64,000 bases of DNA. It comes from Leptolyngbyaceae cyanobacterium C42_A2020_001. Its GTDB lineage: Bacteria > Cyanobacteriota > Cyanobacteriia > Leptolyngbyales > Leptolyngbyaceae. The stretch covers positions 62,001-126,000 of the forward strand of contig JACYLN010000007.1 in NCBI GenBank assembly GCA_015272515.1, in the 5' to 3' direction. The notes under the pieces are model-generated. The model did not search any database, had not been told where the DNA came from, and was given only the letters and a program-made list of their open reading frames with translations. This document shows, one piece after another, positions 9,727 through 18,097 of this stretch. The position numbers were made by a program, and so were the translations under genes. The stretch's first letter is position 1. The number at the start of each line of letters is the position of its first letter.

Positions 9727-9948
9727 CTACACTAGAGCACGCCGACTGCGGGCAAGATCTCGAATCAGCGGCAGGCGGGATTGAATGTAATGGCTGAACA
9801 GGTCGGCTTCGCAAGAGTCGAGCGATCGCTGCGTTTTAAGCTGCCGCAACAACCACTGCACCAGACTTTCATCGTCCAGATTTAGCAAGACGTTGGTTTG
9901 AGTCGTCTCAACGAGAGACCAGATTTGACGCAACATTATAGGAGACAT
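9727..9948 (-). CDS. Small conserved cyanobacterial protein (~73 aa)
   Basis: The frame is open back to 10107, but the conserved-looking protein begins at the ATG at 9948 (MSPIMLRQIWSLVETTQ). It is a soluble helical protein with 'LDDESLVQWLLRQLKTQRSL' and 'YIQSRLPLIRDLARSR'. It resembles small single-domain proteins common in cyanobacteria and shows a similar helix pattern to the small proteins encoded at 25517 and 29897. Function is unknown. It converges with hisA. Confidence 0.7.
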   Translation of the reverse strand: MSPIMLRQIWSLVETTQTNVLLNLDDESLVQWLLRQLKTQRSLDSCEADLFSHYIQSRLPLIRDLARSRRALV

Positions 9949-10244
9949 GCAACTGCTTCCGAACGGGCGTAAAGGAGGGGTGGAATTGGAGTAAACGGCT
10001 AACAACATCGTCGTTTTGTAGTTTTTCCAAGTAAGGCACAGCCTGAACCATGCTTCTCTAGTTTTCACCATACCCAATCCCATTCTGTGCGATCGGGGAT
10101 CACACAAGTTGAAACAAGAGTTACCAAACAGTTACTCAATGATTAAGATCTCAATCCCAGAAAAATCCTTCATCTAGCGCTGTCATGAATCGTCCTAGAT
10201 GGCTGCCTCACGAAATTTATCGAGGGTTTAATTCGTATTTTGAT

Positions 10245-11213
10245 TCACCGGGCGGCATAGGCTGCCATCGGTTCTTTAATGAAACGAATGTAAAGGTGCT
10301 TAAAGGTTGATTTCATAACGCGGGGCATCCCAAAGTCGATCGGCATGAGGCGATCTGGTAAGCGCCAGTGGTCAATTTGCAGGTCGGTTGGCTGCGCTAG
10401 CGGAAACACAATCGTTTCTAGAGCAGGACACAACCCCAACCGCTGGGAAGCAACCACGGTGGGAATGATAGTTGGATCGACTTGCAGAATTTCAACCAGC
10501 GATCGATCCAGGGCAAACACATTCGAGGAAGCTGCGAGTACGCCCAGTTCGCGCGGTTCGCCGCCACTGGGACCATTGCCTTCGTGCCCAATGATGCCAT
10601 CCAAAATTGTTAAGTCTGGGTTGATCGTGCGGGCAGTTTCTACCAGCATGGCAGCAAAGCGTTCCTGGTTTTTTCCGGCTTCCATGTGCCACCAGGCTTT
10701 CATTTTGCCGGGAACGCAGCCAAACAGATTTTTCACGCCCATTGTCAGGGTTAGCTGCACGTGAGATTTTACCTTTGGTAAGTTGATCACCACATCGGCA
10801 TCCATCGCTTCTTTCGACAACAGCAGATGGTTAAATTCCTCGCTCACGGTTTCGTAGCGTTGGCCATGAAATTCAACAATCGGTAGCTGAAGTTCTTCAA
10901 TCAGCGGCATATACCCGTTTGCCCGTGCCACGCCTGCGGCACTACCAAACGCGGGTCCATCGCCCAAAAATGGATGTCCACCTATCTCTTTGACGAGTTG
11001 AGCGACGCAGTAAACCAGTTCTGGACGGGTAACGCATTCTTTGGTGGGACGTGCCCCCGTTAGCAGGTTCGGCTTGAGCAACACGCGATCGCCCGGTTTC
11101 ACAAATGCCCTCATCCCGCCCAGTGGTTCCAACACTGCTGCTAGCGAAACGCGCAGTTGGGTAAGCTCATAGGACTGAGCACGAATCAAACTCACACAGG
11201 GTTGTTGCGTCAT
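10245..11213 (-). CDS. DUF362 domain protein
   Basis: 322 residues, the size of stand-alone DUF362 proteins. Typical segments are 'FVKPGDRVLLKPNLLTGARP', 'VYCVAQLVKEIGG', 'DADVVINLPKVKSHVQ', 'TMGVKNLFGCVPG' and 'LTILDGIIGHEGNGPSGGEP'. There is no attached 4Fe-4S ferredoxin domain, although some relatives have one. Biochemical role is unknown; the family is often described as iron-sulfur-related, which is inference here. The gene is divergent from ycf3 with about 144 bp between starts. Confidence 0.88.
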   Translation of the reverse strand: MTQQPCVSLIRAQSYELTQLRVSLAAVLEPLGGMRAFVKPGDRVLLKPNLLTGARPTKECVTRPELVYCVAQLVKEIGGHPFLGDGPAFGSAAGVARANGYMPLIEELQLPIVEFHGQRYETVSEEFNHLLLSKEAMDADVVINLPKVKSHVQLTLTMGVKNLFGCVPGKMKAWWHMEAGKNQERFAAMLVETARTINPDLTILDGIIGHEGNGPSGGEPRELGVLAASSNVFALDRSLVEILQVDPTIIPTVVASQRLGLCPALETIVFPLAQPTDLQIDHWRLPDRLMPIDFGMPRVMKSTFKHLYIRFIKEPMAAYAAR

Positions 11214-11357
11214 AGCCTTTACTAATCGTTGACCGTCGGTTATTTTTACTGCTTACTATAACGGTTCCCTCTGGAAGAAAGCACACTTAATGCAGAGCTA
11301 TCCTGCTGGGCAGATGGGCGCTACACTAGAATGCGTCTCGTAATAAGTGAGCTGTCT

Positions 11358-11879
11358 ATGCCTCGATCGCAACGCAACGACAACTTCATCGACAAGAGCT
11401 TCACTGTCATGGCAGACATTATTCTGAAAATTCTGCCAGCCAGTAAGAAAGAGAAGGAAGCTTTCGCGTATTACCGCGATGGAATGTCTGCTCAGGCAGA
11501 TGGGGAATACGCAGAGGCGCTGGAAAACTACAACGAAGCGCTGAAATTAGAGGAAGATGCCAACGATCGCAGCTACATTCTTTACAACATTGGCTTGATC
11601 AAAGCCAGTAATGGCGAACTGGATACGGCGTTAGAAAATTACTTCCAGGCGATCGAACTCAACCCACGTTTACCCCAGGCGCTCAACAACATTGCTGTGA
11701 TTCTTCACTATAAAGGCGAAAAAGCCCAGGAAGCAGGCAATGACGAAGAAGCCGAAACATTTTTTGACCAGGCGGCTGACTTTTGGAAGCGGGCGATTCG
11801 CCTTGCCCCCAACAACTACATCGAAGCCCAGAACTGGCTGAAAACCACGGGTAGATCGCAGATGGATGTTTATTTTTAA
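11358..11879 (+). CDS. ycf3: Photosystem I assembly protein Ycf3
   Basis: A 173-residue tetratricopeptide protein required to assemble photosystem I on the thylakoid membrane. The ATG at 11358 gives the canonical start '[20 protein letters not shown]'; an upstream ATG at 11331 would add nine residues not seen in the family. Three TPR units are visible: '[20 protein letters not shown]', '[20 protein letters not shown]' and '[19 protein letters not shown]'. The end '[14 protein letters not shown]' is also typical. gatC follows 22 bp downstream on the same strand, so they may share a transcript. Confidence 0.96.
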   Translation: MPRSQRNDNFIDKSFTVMADIILKILPASKKEKEAFAYYRDGMSAQADGEYAEALENYNEALKLEEDANDRSYILYNIGLIKASNGELDTALENYFQAIELNPRLPQALNNIAVILHYKGEKAQEAGNDEEAETFFDQAADFWKRAIRLAPNNYIEAQNWLKTTGRSQMDVYF

Positions 11880-11901
11880 TTAGGGCAATTCAAGAAAGTT
11901 T

Positions 11902-12198
11902 ATGGCAATTGATCGGGAACAGGTTCATAAAGTGGCTCATTTGGCTCGGTTAGAACTAACTGCGGCTGAAGAGGAGCAGTTTACCAGCCAGTTGAGCAGC
12001 ATTCTGGATTATTTTGAGCAATTGAGTGAGTTGGATGTGCAGGATGTGCAGCCTACGACTCGCGCGATCGATGTCAGTAATGTCACTCGTGCCGATCAGC
12101 TCAAGCCTTATCCCAACCGAGAAGAGATTTTAGACAGCGCTCCAGACCGGGATGGAGAATTCTTTAAAGTGCCTAAGATCATTAATACGAGTGAGTAG
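11902..12198 (+). CDS. gatC: Glutamyl-tRNA(Gln)/Asp-tRNA(Asn) amidotransferase subunit C
   Basis: Small subunit of the GatCAB complex that converts Glu-tRNA(Gln) to Gln-tRNA(Gln). 98 residues. 'VHKVAHLARLELTAAEEEQF' and 'QLSSILDYFEQLSELD' are family hallmarks, as is the C-terminal 'DGEFFKVPKII' that wraps on GatA. gatA and gatB are not in this window, as is common in cyanobacteria. A weak hairpin with a T-rich tail follows the stop. Confidence 0.95.
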   Translation: MAIDREQVHKVAHLARLELTAAEEEQFTSQLSSILDYFEQLSELDVQDVQPTTRAIDVSNVTRADQLKPYPNREEILDSAPDRDGEFFKVPKIINTSE

Positions 12199-12233
12199 GG
12201 AATGGGTAATTTTCATTCCATATCTATTTTTTG
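12199..12233 (+). terminator. Weak candidate terminator after gatC
   Basis: Arms GGAATG (12199-12204) and CATTCC (12214-12219) enclose a 9-nt loop and are followed by a T-rich tract. The stem is only 6 bp, so this is tentative. Confidence 0.35.
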
Positions 12234-12348
12234 TTTTGTAAATCGGTAGCTTATTCGCCTTTCAGATCCGGTGTAGAGTCGTTAAGATCCATAGACGACT
12301 GTTAGCCTCCTCACTACGGGGACATTGTTCTGTTCTCGTTCAGGTTCG

Positions 12349-13362
12349 ATGAAACTTTCACTCTCTTGCCCATCTTGTGGAAAGGCGATCGCAGATCTGC
12401 ACCACCGTTCTTCCCAGGCGCAGGTGAACTGCATCTCCTGCGGAACGCGATACGGTGTTGTGTATGGCAAACTCTCGCGGCGATCGTCCATTCAAGAAGC
12501 ATTGCTTTACCTCAAAGCTACGCTGCCCAGTTTCTACAAACGGCACTACACGCTGCAAATCACTACGGCAGATCGCACCCTCAAACATCTCCAATTTTCG
12601 ATCCCAGGCAAAGCCGACGTTATTCCCATTAATCGGGGAGACATCGTAACCGTGTTATACACGATGCAGGGCTATGTGATGAAAAAACTGGTGGCGATCG
12701 CGAATCACACCACTGGGAAAAATTACGTTCTACCAACACCCATCCCCAGTTCTAGCCACCATGTCACGATTTTGCTGACGCTGATTACAGGCTTTGTGGC
12801 TGCCTCCTTTCTGGGCGGGTTCAATCTGGTGTTGACTTCTCTTCTCAGCGCCGTCAGCGTTTTAGCCTATCTCAAATTCACCCACAGCGCCCACCTCACA
12901 AGCCCATCGCTGGAAGGGCAACCCCACGAAGCGCAACGATTGCAGGCGGATCAACGGTTGATGGCTCAGCAGCGACGCATTGAACAGCGAATTAGCGAAC
13001 TGCACCACGAGCGCCAAGCAAACCTGGTGTTGATTGAGCAGTTGAAAGCGCTGCAACAAAAGATGTCGAACGTGGATCAAACGCTGTACTCTGCCCGCAT
13101 CTATCGAGCAACAGGTGCTATTAAAATTCTCAACCAGCAAATCACAAACAATCAGCGCCTGGTGCGGGAATACGAACGCACTTTGAGGATGATCGAGATT
13201 GAAATTGATACCTCCTGGATTGCCGATCAACTCCCCGATGCGGAAAACTTTACCCGCACAATTTTGGGTCGCCTGGCAGAACTGAAGGAGATTGAAGACC
13301 AGAACCAATCACTCAAATTTCAACTTGCGGCGTATGAGGAAGTGAAACTGTATGGCATTTGA
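12349..13362 (+). CDS. Zinc-ribbon, membrane and coiled-coil protein of unknown function
   Basis: The ATG at 12349 directly precedes the first zinc knuckle: 'CPSCGKAI' and 'CISCGTRYG' form a two-CxxC ribbon within the first 40 residues. A globular region follows to about residue 130, then a hydrophobic hairpin (about 140-180, 'VTILLTLITGFVAASFLGGF'). The rest is a long Gln/Glu/Arg-rich coiled coil (about 195-335). The architecture suggests a membrane-anchored scaffold. I do not recognise a named family. It ends 2 bp from the convergent kinase gene. Confidence 0.75.
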   Translation: MKLSLSCPSCGKAIADLHHRSSQAQVNCISCGTRYGVVYGKLSRRSSIQEALLYLKATLPSFYKRHYTLQITTADRTLKHLQFSIPGKADVIPINRGDIVTVLYTMQGYVMKKLVAIANHTTGKNYVLPTPIPSSSHHVTILLTLITGFVAASFLGGFNLVLTSLLSAVSVLAYLKFTHSAHLTSPSLEGQPHEAQRLQADQRLMAQQRRIEQRISELHHERQANLVLIEQLKALQQKMSNVDQTLYSARIYRATGAIKILNQQITNNQRLVREYERTLRMIEIEIDTSWIADQLPDAENFTRTILGRLAELKEIEDQNQSLKFQLAAYEEVKLYGI

Positions 13363-13364
13363 AT

Positions 13365-14750
13365 CTACCCTTTTGGGTCTTCGGTAGAGGTTTTTTGGGG
13401 CAGCAGCACTTTGACGGTGGTGCCAATGTTTTCAGTGCTTTCAAGCTGTAATTGTCCGTGATGGCTCTGGACGATCGCTTGAGCAATGGCTAACCCCAAT
13501 CCTGAACCTTTACTGGATGCCTGACTACGAGATGGATCGGCGCGGTAAAAGCGATCGAAGATGTGGGGCAAGGCTTCGGGAGGAATGCCGATGCCCGTGT
13601 CGGAGACAGTTACCTGGAGCGTTCCATTTGCGGATTTGCCGAGGCGTTGTAGTTCCAGGAGAACTTTGCCGCCTGCGGGCGTATATTGCACAGCATTACC
13701 CACCAGATTTGTGAACAACCGCACCAATTGATCGCGATCGCCCTGCACAATCATGCCAGCCTCGGCAGTTTCCGGGGAATGAAACGAGATATGAATCTTT
13801 TTTTCGTCGGCTAAAGTTTGCTGTTCTTCGATAACTTCTTGCAGTAGTGTTTCCAGGGCAATCGCGCCTTGTTGAGCCTGCGCTGTGCCGCTGTCTTGCC
13901 GCGCCAGAAACAGCAAATCATCCACCAACCGCCCTAAACGCCGAGTCAACCGCTCCACTACTTGTAGATGATGCCGTTGAACTTGAGGGTCGGGGTCGGG
14001 GTCAGCCAGGGCAACTTGCACATTGGTTTGAATCACAGCGATCGGGCTACGCAGTTCGTGGGAAGCATCGGCGGTAAATTGCTTGAGCCGTTGGTAAGAT
14101 TCGCGCACGGGTTCCATCGCCAAACCTGATAGAAACCAGCCGATCGCCCCCACAGCTCCCACCATCAACCCGGTTCCCAAAATCAGATCCACAAAAAACT
14201 CGCGGCTCGGCTTGGTTACCTCAAACCAGGGATGGCTCACCCGGAGATAGCCCAACACATTCCGCCCAATTTCTACTCGTTCCGTAATCTGCCTGAGCAC
14301 GAGTACTTCTAAAGACGGCAAACGGAAGGCGGCAGGTAAAGATGCGTTGGATAATGGGTGCTCTTGCTGCCAGCGTTCGATCCGCACGGTTTCTCCCTTG
14401 CTGTTAACATGAAGGGGAACGTTTAACGGTTCAGCAAAGGTTGACCAAAGCAATTCGCCTGTTGGGCTAAGCCATTCAATATCGATTCGGTCGTCTTCCC
14501 CTGTTGCAGCACTGTCTCGAAAGGTAGCTTCCACGTTGACTTGTAAAGCTCCGCCTTCAGTATGCGGATTAACGGGTTCGATCACGAGCGATCGCCGCAC
14601 CACTTCTACGACGTGGTTCAGTGTGTCATCCACCCGTTCAATTAGGGTACTGCGAACGTAGAAATAAACACCACTTGCAAATAGCAGTAGCAACACGGCT
14701 GTCACGGCAGTATACCAGAGTGCTAGGCGACGGCGGGTTGTTTGAAACAT
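13365..14750 (-). CDS. Sensor histidine kinase (orphan)
   Basis: 461 residues from the ATG at 14750 (MFQTTRRRLALWYTAVTAVL); an upstream ATG at 14783 is in frame but less likely. Two membrane segments (about 13-33 and 188-208) flank a ~150-residue periplasmic sensor. HisKA 'FTADASHELRSPIAVIQ' has its phospho-acceptor at His231. HATPase shows 'LFTNLVGNAVQYTPAGG', 'VSDTGIGIPPEALPHIFDRF' and 'GSGLGLAIAQAIVQSHHG'. The organisation resembles OmpR-partner kinases of the RppB/NrsS type in cyanobacteria, but no response regulator is adjacent, so the signal and partner are unknown. Confidence 0.9.
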   Translation of the reverse strand: MFQTTRRRLALWYTAVTAVLLLLFASGVYFYVRSTLIERVDDTLNHVVEVVRRSLVIEPVNPHTEGGALQVNVEATFRDSAATGEDDRIDIEWLSPTGELLWSTFAEPLNVPLHVNSKGETVRIERWQQEHPLSNASLPAAFRLPSLEVLVLRQITERVEIGRNVLGYLRVSHPWFEVTKPSREFFVDLILGTGLMVGAVGAIGWFLSGLAMEPVRESYQRLKQFTADASHELRSPIAVIQTNVQVALADPDPDPQVQRHHLQVVERLTRRLGRLVDDLLFLARQDSGTAQAQQGAIALETLLQEVIEEQQTLADEKKIHISFHSPETAEAGMIVQGDRDQLVRLFTNLVGNAVQYTPAGGKVLLELQRLGKSANGTLQVTVSDTGIGIPPEALPHIFDRFYRADPSRSQASSKGSGLGLAIAQAIVQSHHGQLQLESTENIGTTVKVLLPQKTSTEDPKG

Positions 14751-15035
14751 ATTAGGCAGGCTCACAAGTTTACACACTCCCAAAAAAAAGTGCTCACTTT
14801 TCTAAATTGTGTGTACTATCGCTGATAAGCAGACATAAAATCTGCTGGGAAATGCAGCCAACGCGGCAATTCCTTTGTCCGTTCTCTTCATTTAGATTCG
14901 CAAAATCTAACAATTCAGGGTTAGCGTCTCTTGTTGAACCTTATTTTTTGGTTGATTAATTTGATTCACCATCAAGTTAGTAAATCTTTCTCACTAATGT
15001 AGGTTCGATTAGGTAAAACGCATCTACAATTTATG

Positions 15036-15055
15036 GTTTTTTGTGCACAAAAAAC
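15036..15055. promoter_or_regulatory. Perfect 20-bp palindrome upstream of pilM
   Basis: GTTTTTTGTGCACAAAAAAC reads identically on both strands, with a GTGCAC core and six-base A/T arms. It lies in the 466-bp gap between the divergent histidine kinase and pilM starts, about 160 bp before pilM. This symmetry suits a dimeric regulator; the regulator is unknown. No T-run geometry for a terminator. Confidence 0.55.
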
Positions 15056-15216
15056 GATTAGACAGCACCTATTTTTCCGCAGTTTGTCGTTTTTTGAAAA
15101 GTGGTCATTCTAATGAAAATTGGATACCATGCATTAGCGTTAAAACGTTGTGAATGTTCCATCAAACCAACCGTAAACGTTTGTCTTCAAAAACCCCTAG
15201 TTGAGCAAGCAAAGCT

Positions 15217-16332
15217 GTGGTTAAAGGTTTAGGTAATCTACTATCTGGCAAGTCAAAGGGCATCGGTGTTGAGTTAACTCCCGATCGCATCAACGTGGCA
15301 CAGCTACGGAAGCAAGGGCAGACGGTAAAGCTTGTAACTCTCGCGTCTACGCCCGTGCCCGAAGGAATGTTTCAGGAAGGGCAAATTCTTGATCCTCCTG
15401 GCATGGCTGAGTTGCTTCAGTCCATCCTTGCAGAACACAAGATTAAGACCAAACAAGTCACCTCGGCCGTGATGGGTGGTCGGGATACGGTGACTCGTAT
15501 TATCCCAGTGCCAGCAGAGTTGGATGATGCGGAGCTGCGGGAAATGGTGTTGAACCAGGAAGCAGGGCTTTATTTGCCGTTCTCCCGTGAAGAAGCCGAT
15601 GTTGACTACCAGAAACTAGGGCTGTTTGTGGATGAAGACGGGATTGAGAAGTTTCGGGTTTTATTAGTTGCCACTAAGAAAGAAGTCACTGACGCGTATA
15701 TCCGCACGTTTGAAGCGGCTGGAATGCGTTTGAGTGTATTAGAAATTGCCAGTTTTGCGTTGATTCGCACAATTCGAGAGCAGCTCCGCCAATTCTCAGC
15801 CCAGGAAGCAGTGGCGATCGTTGATATTGAGTTTGAAAGTACAGAGATTTCGATCGCCGTGGATGGAGTCCCAGAGTTTACACGAGCCGTTCCCATTGGC
15901 ACGTATCAGATTCAGAGCCAGCTATCACGGGCGATGAACTTGCCCCCCTCCCGCAGTACGGATTTGCTGCAAGGTATGACCATTCCGATCATGCCCACCG
16001 ACACGATTGGTAGCCCCACCCGCATGGGCGGAACCAACCCCGGCTCAGCAGCAATGTTGCGGACTATTGGCGAACTCGCCGATGAACTGCGGCGATCCAT
16101 CGATTTTTATTTGAATCAGGGTGAGGATAAAGAGGTTGCACAGCTTTTGCTGGCAGGTCCAGGAGCCGCGATCGGACAGTTAGATGAATTCTTTACTCAA
16201 CGGCTGAGTCTGCCATGCAGTCAGGTCGATCCGATTACGTCGCTAGGGCTAGAGGTGGCTGAAGAGATTACTCCCACACAACGACCGGGGTTAAGCGTTG
16301 TGTTGGGTTTAGGATTGCGGGAGGCGCTGTGA
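15217..16332 (+). CDS. pilM: Type IV pilus assembly protein PilM (actin-like)
   Basis: Actin/FtsA-like cytoplasmic ATPase that joins PilN to form the inner-membrane alignment complex of type IV pili. 371 residues starting at GTG 15217 (MVKGLGNLLSGKSKGIGVEL). Motifs: 'GVELTPDRINVAQLRKQG' phosphate-1 region, 'AVMGGRDTVTRIIPVPAELD', 'EAVAIVDIEFESTEISIAVD' phosphate-2 and 'QLLLAGPGAAIGQLDEF' adenosine site. It is the first gene of pilM-N-O-Q; pilN begins 1 bp after its stop. Confidence 0.93.
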   Translation: MVKGLGNLLSGKSKGIGVELTPDRINVAQLRKQGQTVKLVTLASTPVPEGMFQEGQILDPPGMAELLQSILAEHKIKTKQVTSAVMGGRDTVTRIIPVPAELDDAELREMVLNQEAGLYLPFSREEADVDYQKLGLFVDEDGIEKFRVLLVATKKEVTDAYIRTFEAAGMRLSVLEIASFALIRTIREQLRQFSAQEAVAIVDIEFESTEISIAVDGVPEFTRAVPIGTYQIQSQLSRAMNLPPSRSTDLLQGMTIPIMPTDTIGSPTRMGGTNPGSAAMLRTIGELADELRRSIDFYLNQGEDKEVAQLLLAGPGAAIGQLDEFFTQRLSLPCSQVDPITSLGLEVAEEITPTQRPGLSVVLGLGLREAL

Positions 16333-16333
16333 T

Positions 16334-17200
16334 ATGTACGGACTAGACATTAATTTCTTAAACGATCGCCCGGAGTATCGCCCCGAACCACGCGGTGGCG
16401 ATCGTCGCCGTGGAGGTCCCGTCACTCCCGGAGACAAGCGTGCCACCATTTTGGGACTTGTCACAGGTTTGGCGCTACTGGGATTAACTGGAGGCGGTTG
16501 GCTCTTCCTTCAATCTCAGAACAACCAACTCCGGGAACGGCAAACCCAACTCGATGCTGAACTGGGTGCCCTCAAGGCTGAACAAGCTAAACTCGCTAGC
16601 ATCACCGCAGAAACCCGACAAGTTCGAGATGAAACGGCTGCACTGGCAGGTGTTTTTAACGCGATTAAGCCCTGGTCTGCAACATTTGGAGACATTAGCA
16701 GTCGCACTCCGCCCAGAGTTCGCATTGCTAAGATCACCCAAAAAGAAGTTCCTGCATCCCAACGTCCACCGTCTCCCCGTCCCAGCCCTAGTCCCTCACC
16801 GGGAGCCAGTCCCTCGCCGGGGGCCAGCCCTGCGGTTACGGCACCTGAACCGCCCCCCAGTATTATCGAAATTTCAGGACAGGCAGTGTCGTTCAATGAT
16901 GTCAATGACTTTTTGTTAGTGCTGCAACAATCGAAGTTTCTGAAACCCGACCAAACCAAAATTACAACTGCGACATTAGGGCAGCAGCGCACTGCTCAAC
17001 GAGTTCAGTTAGGAGGAGCGCGTGGAGGCGGTGGTGCCAATGACCAGATTAAACTCCCTGCCGAAGTAGATTTTACGATTCAAACCGCATTGACGGATGT
17101 TCCAGCGTCCGAACTGCTCCAGGAATTGGAAAGCAATAAAGCCACTGGACTTGTTACCCGCATTGAACGATTGCAACAGAAGGGGGTCGTTAAACCATGA
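16334..17200 (+). CDS. pilN: Type IV pilus assembly protein PilN
   Basis: Bitopic inner-membrane protein; its cytoplasmic N-terminus binds PilM. 288 residues. The start 'MYGLDINFLNDRPEY' holds the PilM-binding 'INFL' motif, one membrane helix lies at about 37-57 ('ATILGLVTGLALLGLTGGGW'), then a coiled coil and a periplasmic ferredoxin-like fold. Odd feature: a Pro/Ser-rich insert at about residues 139-180, encoded by near-repeated DNA (two copies of 'SPSPGA'). It overlaps pilO by 4 bp (ATGA), consistent with translational coupling. Confidence 0.92.
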   Translation: MYGLDINFLNDRPEYRPEPRGGDRRRGGPVTPGDKRATILGLVTGLALLGLTGGGWLFLQSQNNQLRERQTQLDAELGALKAEQAKLASITAETRQVRDETAALAGVFNAIKPWSATFGDISSRTPPRVRIAKITQKEVPASQRPPSPRPSPSPSPGASPSPGASPAVTAPEPPPSIIEISGQAVSFNDVNDFLLVLQQSKFLKPDQTKITTATLGQQRTAQRVQLGGARGGGGANDQIKLPAEVDFTIQTALTDVPASELLQELESNKATGLVTRIERLQQKGVVKP

Positions 17201-18051
17201 CCGCAGGTGGAGATTTTATTCCCAGCGATCCAGCATTTGACGAAAGTCCAGATTACCCAGTGGTGTTTGGTCTTCGTTTAACACCTGTTGTAACAGGTGT
17301 GTTGTTGGCGTTACTGGGCTTGGCGGGTGCTGGAGCGTTGTTGTATTACCTGGTGCTACCAGAGTGGGATACTTACCAGCAGCTAAAAACCAAAGTTGAG
17401 CAAACTGAGCTTGAGATTCAGCAGCAGCAAGCGATCGCGCAAAAAATTGACGCTGCCCGCAAAGATCTGGAGCAGGCCAAGCAGCAACGGGCAGATGTGT
17501 TGACCTTGTTTGCCAATGAATCAGCTTTAGATACCCTGCTATTGGATCTAAACCGACAGGTGGATGCCCGCAACGCCGATTTGGCACGTCGTCGGGAGCA
17601 AAAACTGGCAGCTTGCCCAGCGATCGTTCAGCAAAACGTTCAAGAGTTTGAAGATCAATTTGGACCACTTGCAACCAGAGCCGAGCTTAAAACCTTTAAG
17701 CCAGTTGAGCAAAAATCTCCAACCAGTTCTGCGGTGATCACAGACAGTTCTTATGGTCCACAGGTGAATGGCAAATTGAAACGGCAGACAGCCACCGTTG
17801 AGCTAGTGGGCAACTACGAGCAAACGTCCGCTATCTTGCAAAGCATTGAGCGGCTGCAACCGTTATTGGTGATCAGAAATCTTACTTCTACAACCGATAC
17901 CAAAGCGAAGAATTTCATTCCATTGCCTGGCACGCCCGGATGCGTGCCAGATACCCGCATCACAACTGAGTTTCAGCTCGATGCACTGCTGCCGCTAAGT
18001 CCAGCAGATAAGGCACAGGTAAGTCCAACCCAACCTGGTCAGCCGAAATAG
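17197..18051 (+). CDS. pilO: Type IV pilus assembly protein PilO
   Basis: 284 residues; partner of PilN in the periplasmic alignment complex. Membrane helix at about 29-51 ('LTPVVTGVLLALLGLAGAGA'), then 'YLVLPEWDTYQQLKTKVEQT' starting a coiled coil to about residue 110, then the periplasmic domain ('TATVELVGNYEQTSAILQSI'). Length is longer than proteobacterial PilO, as in other cyanobacteria. The start overlaps the pilN stop. No pilP gene lies between pilO and pilQ. Confidence 0.9.
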   Translation: MTAGGDFIPSDPAFDESPDYPVVFGLRLTPVVTGVLLALLGLAGAGALLYYLVLPEWDTYQQLKTKVEQTELEIQQQQAIAQKIDAARKDLEQAKQQRADVLTLFANESALDTLLLDLNRQVDARNADLARRREQKLAACPAIVQQNVQEFEDQFGPLATRAELKTFKPVEQKSPTSSAVITDSSYGPQVNGKLKRQTATVELVGNYEQTSAILQSIERLQPLLVIRNLTSTTDTKAKNFIPLPGTPGCVPDTRITTEFQLDALLPLSPADKAQVSPTQPGQPK

Positions 18052-18097
18052 TTTTTATAAGATTACACAGCCTAGTCATTGATGTGAGGAGGGAACC

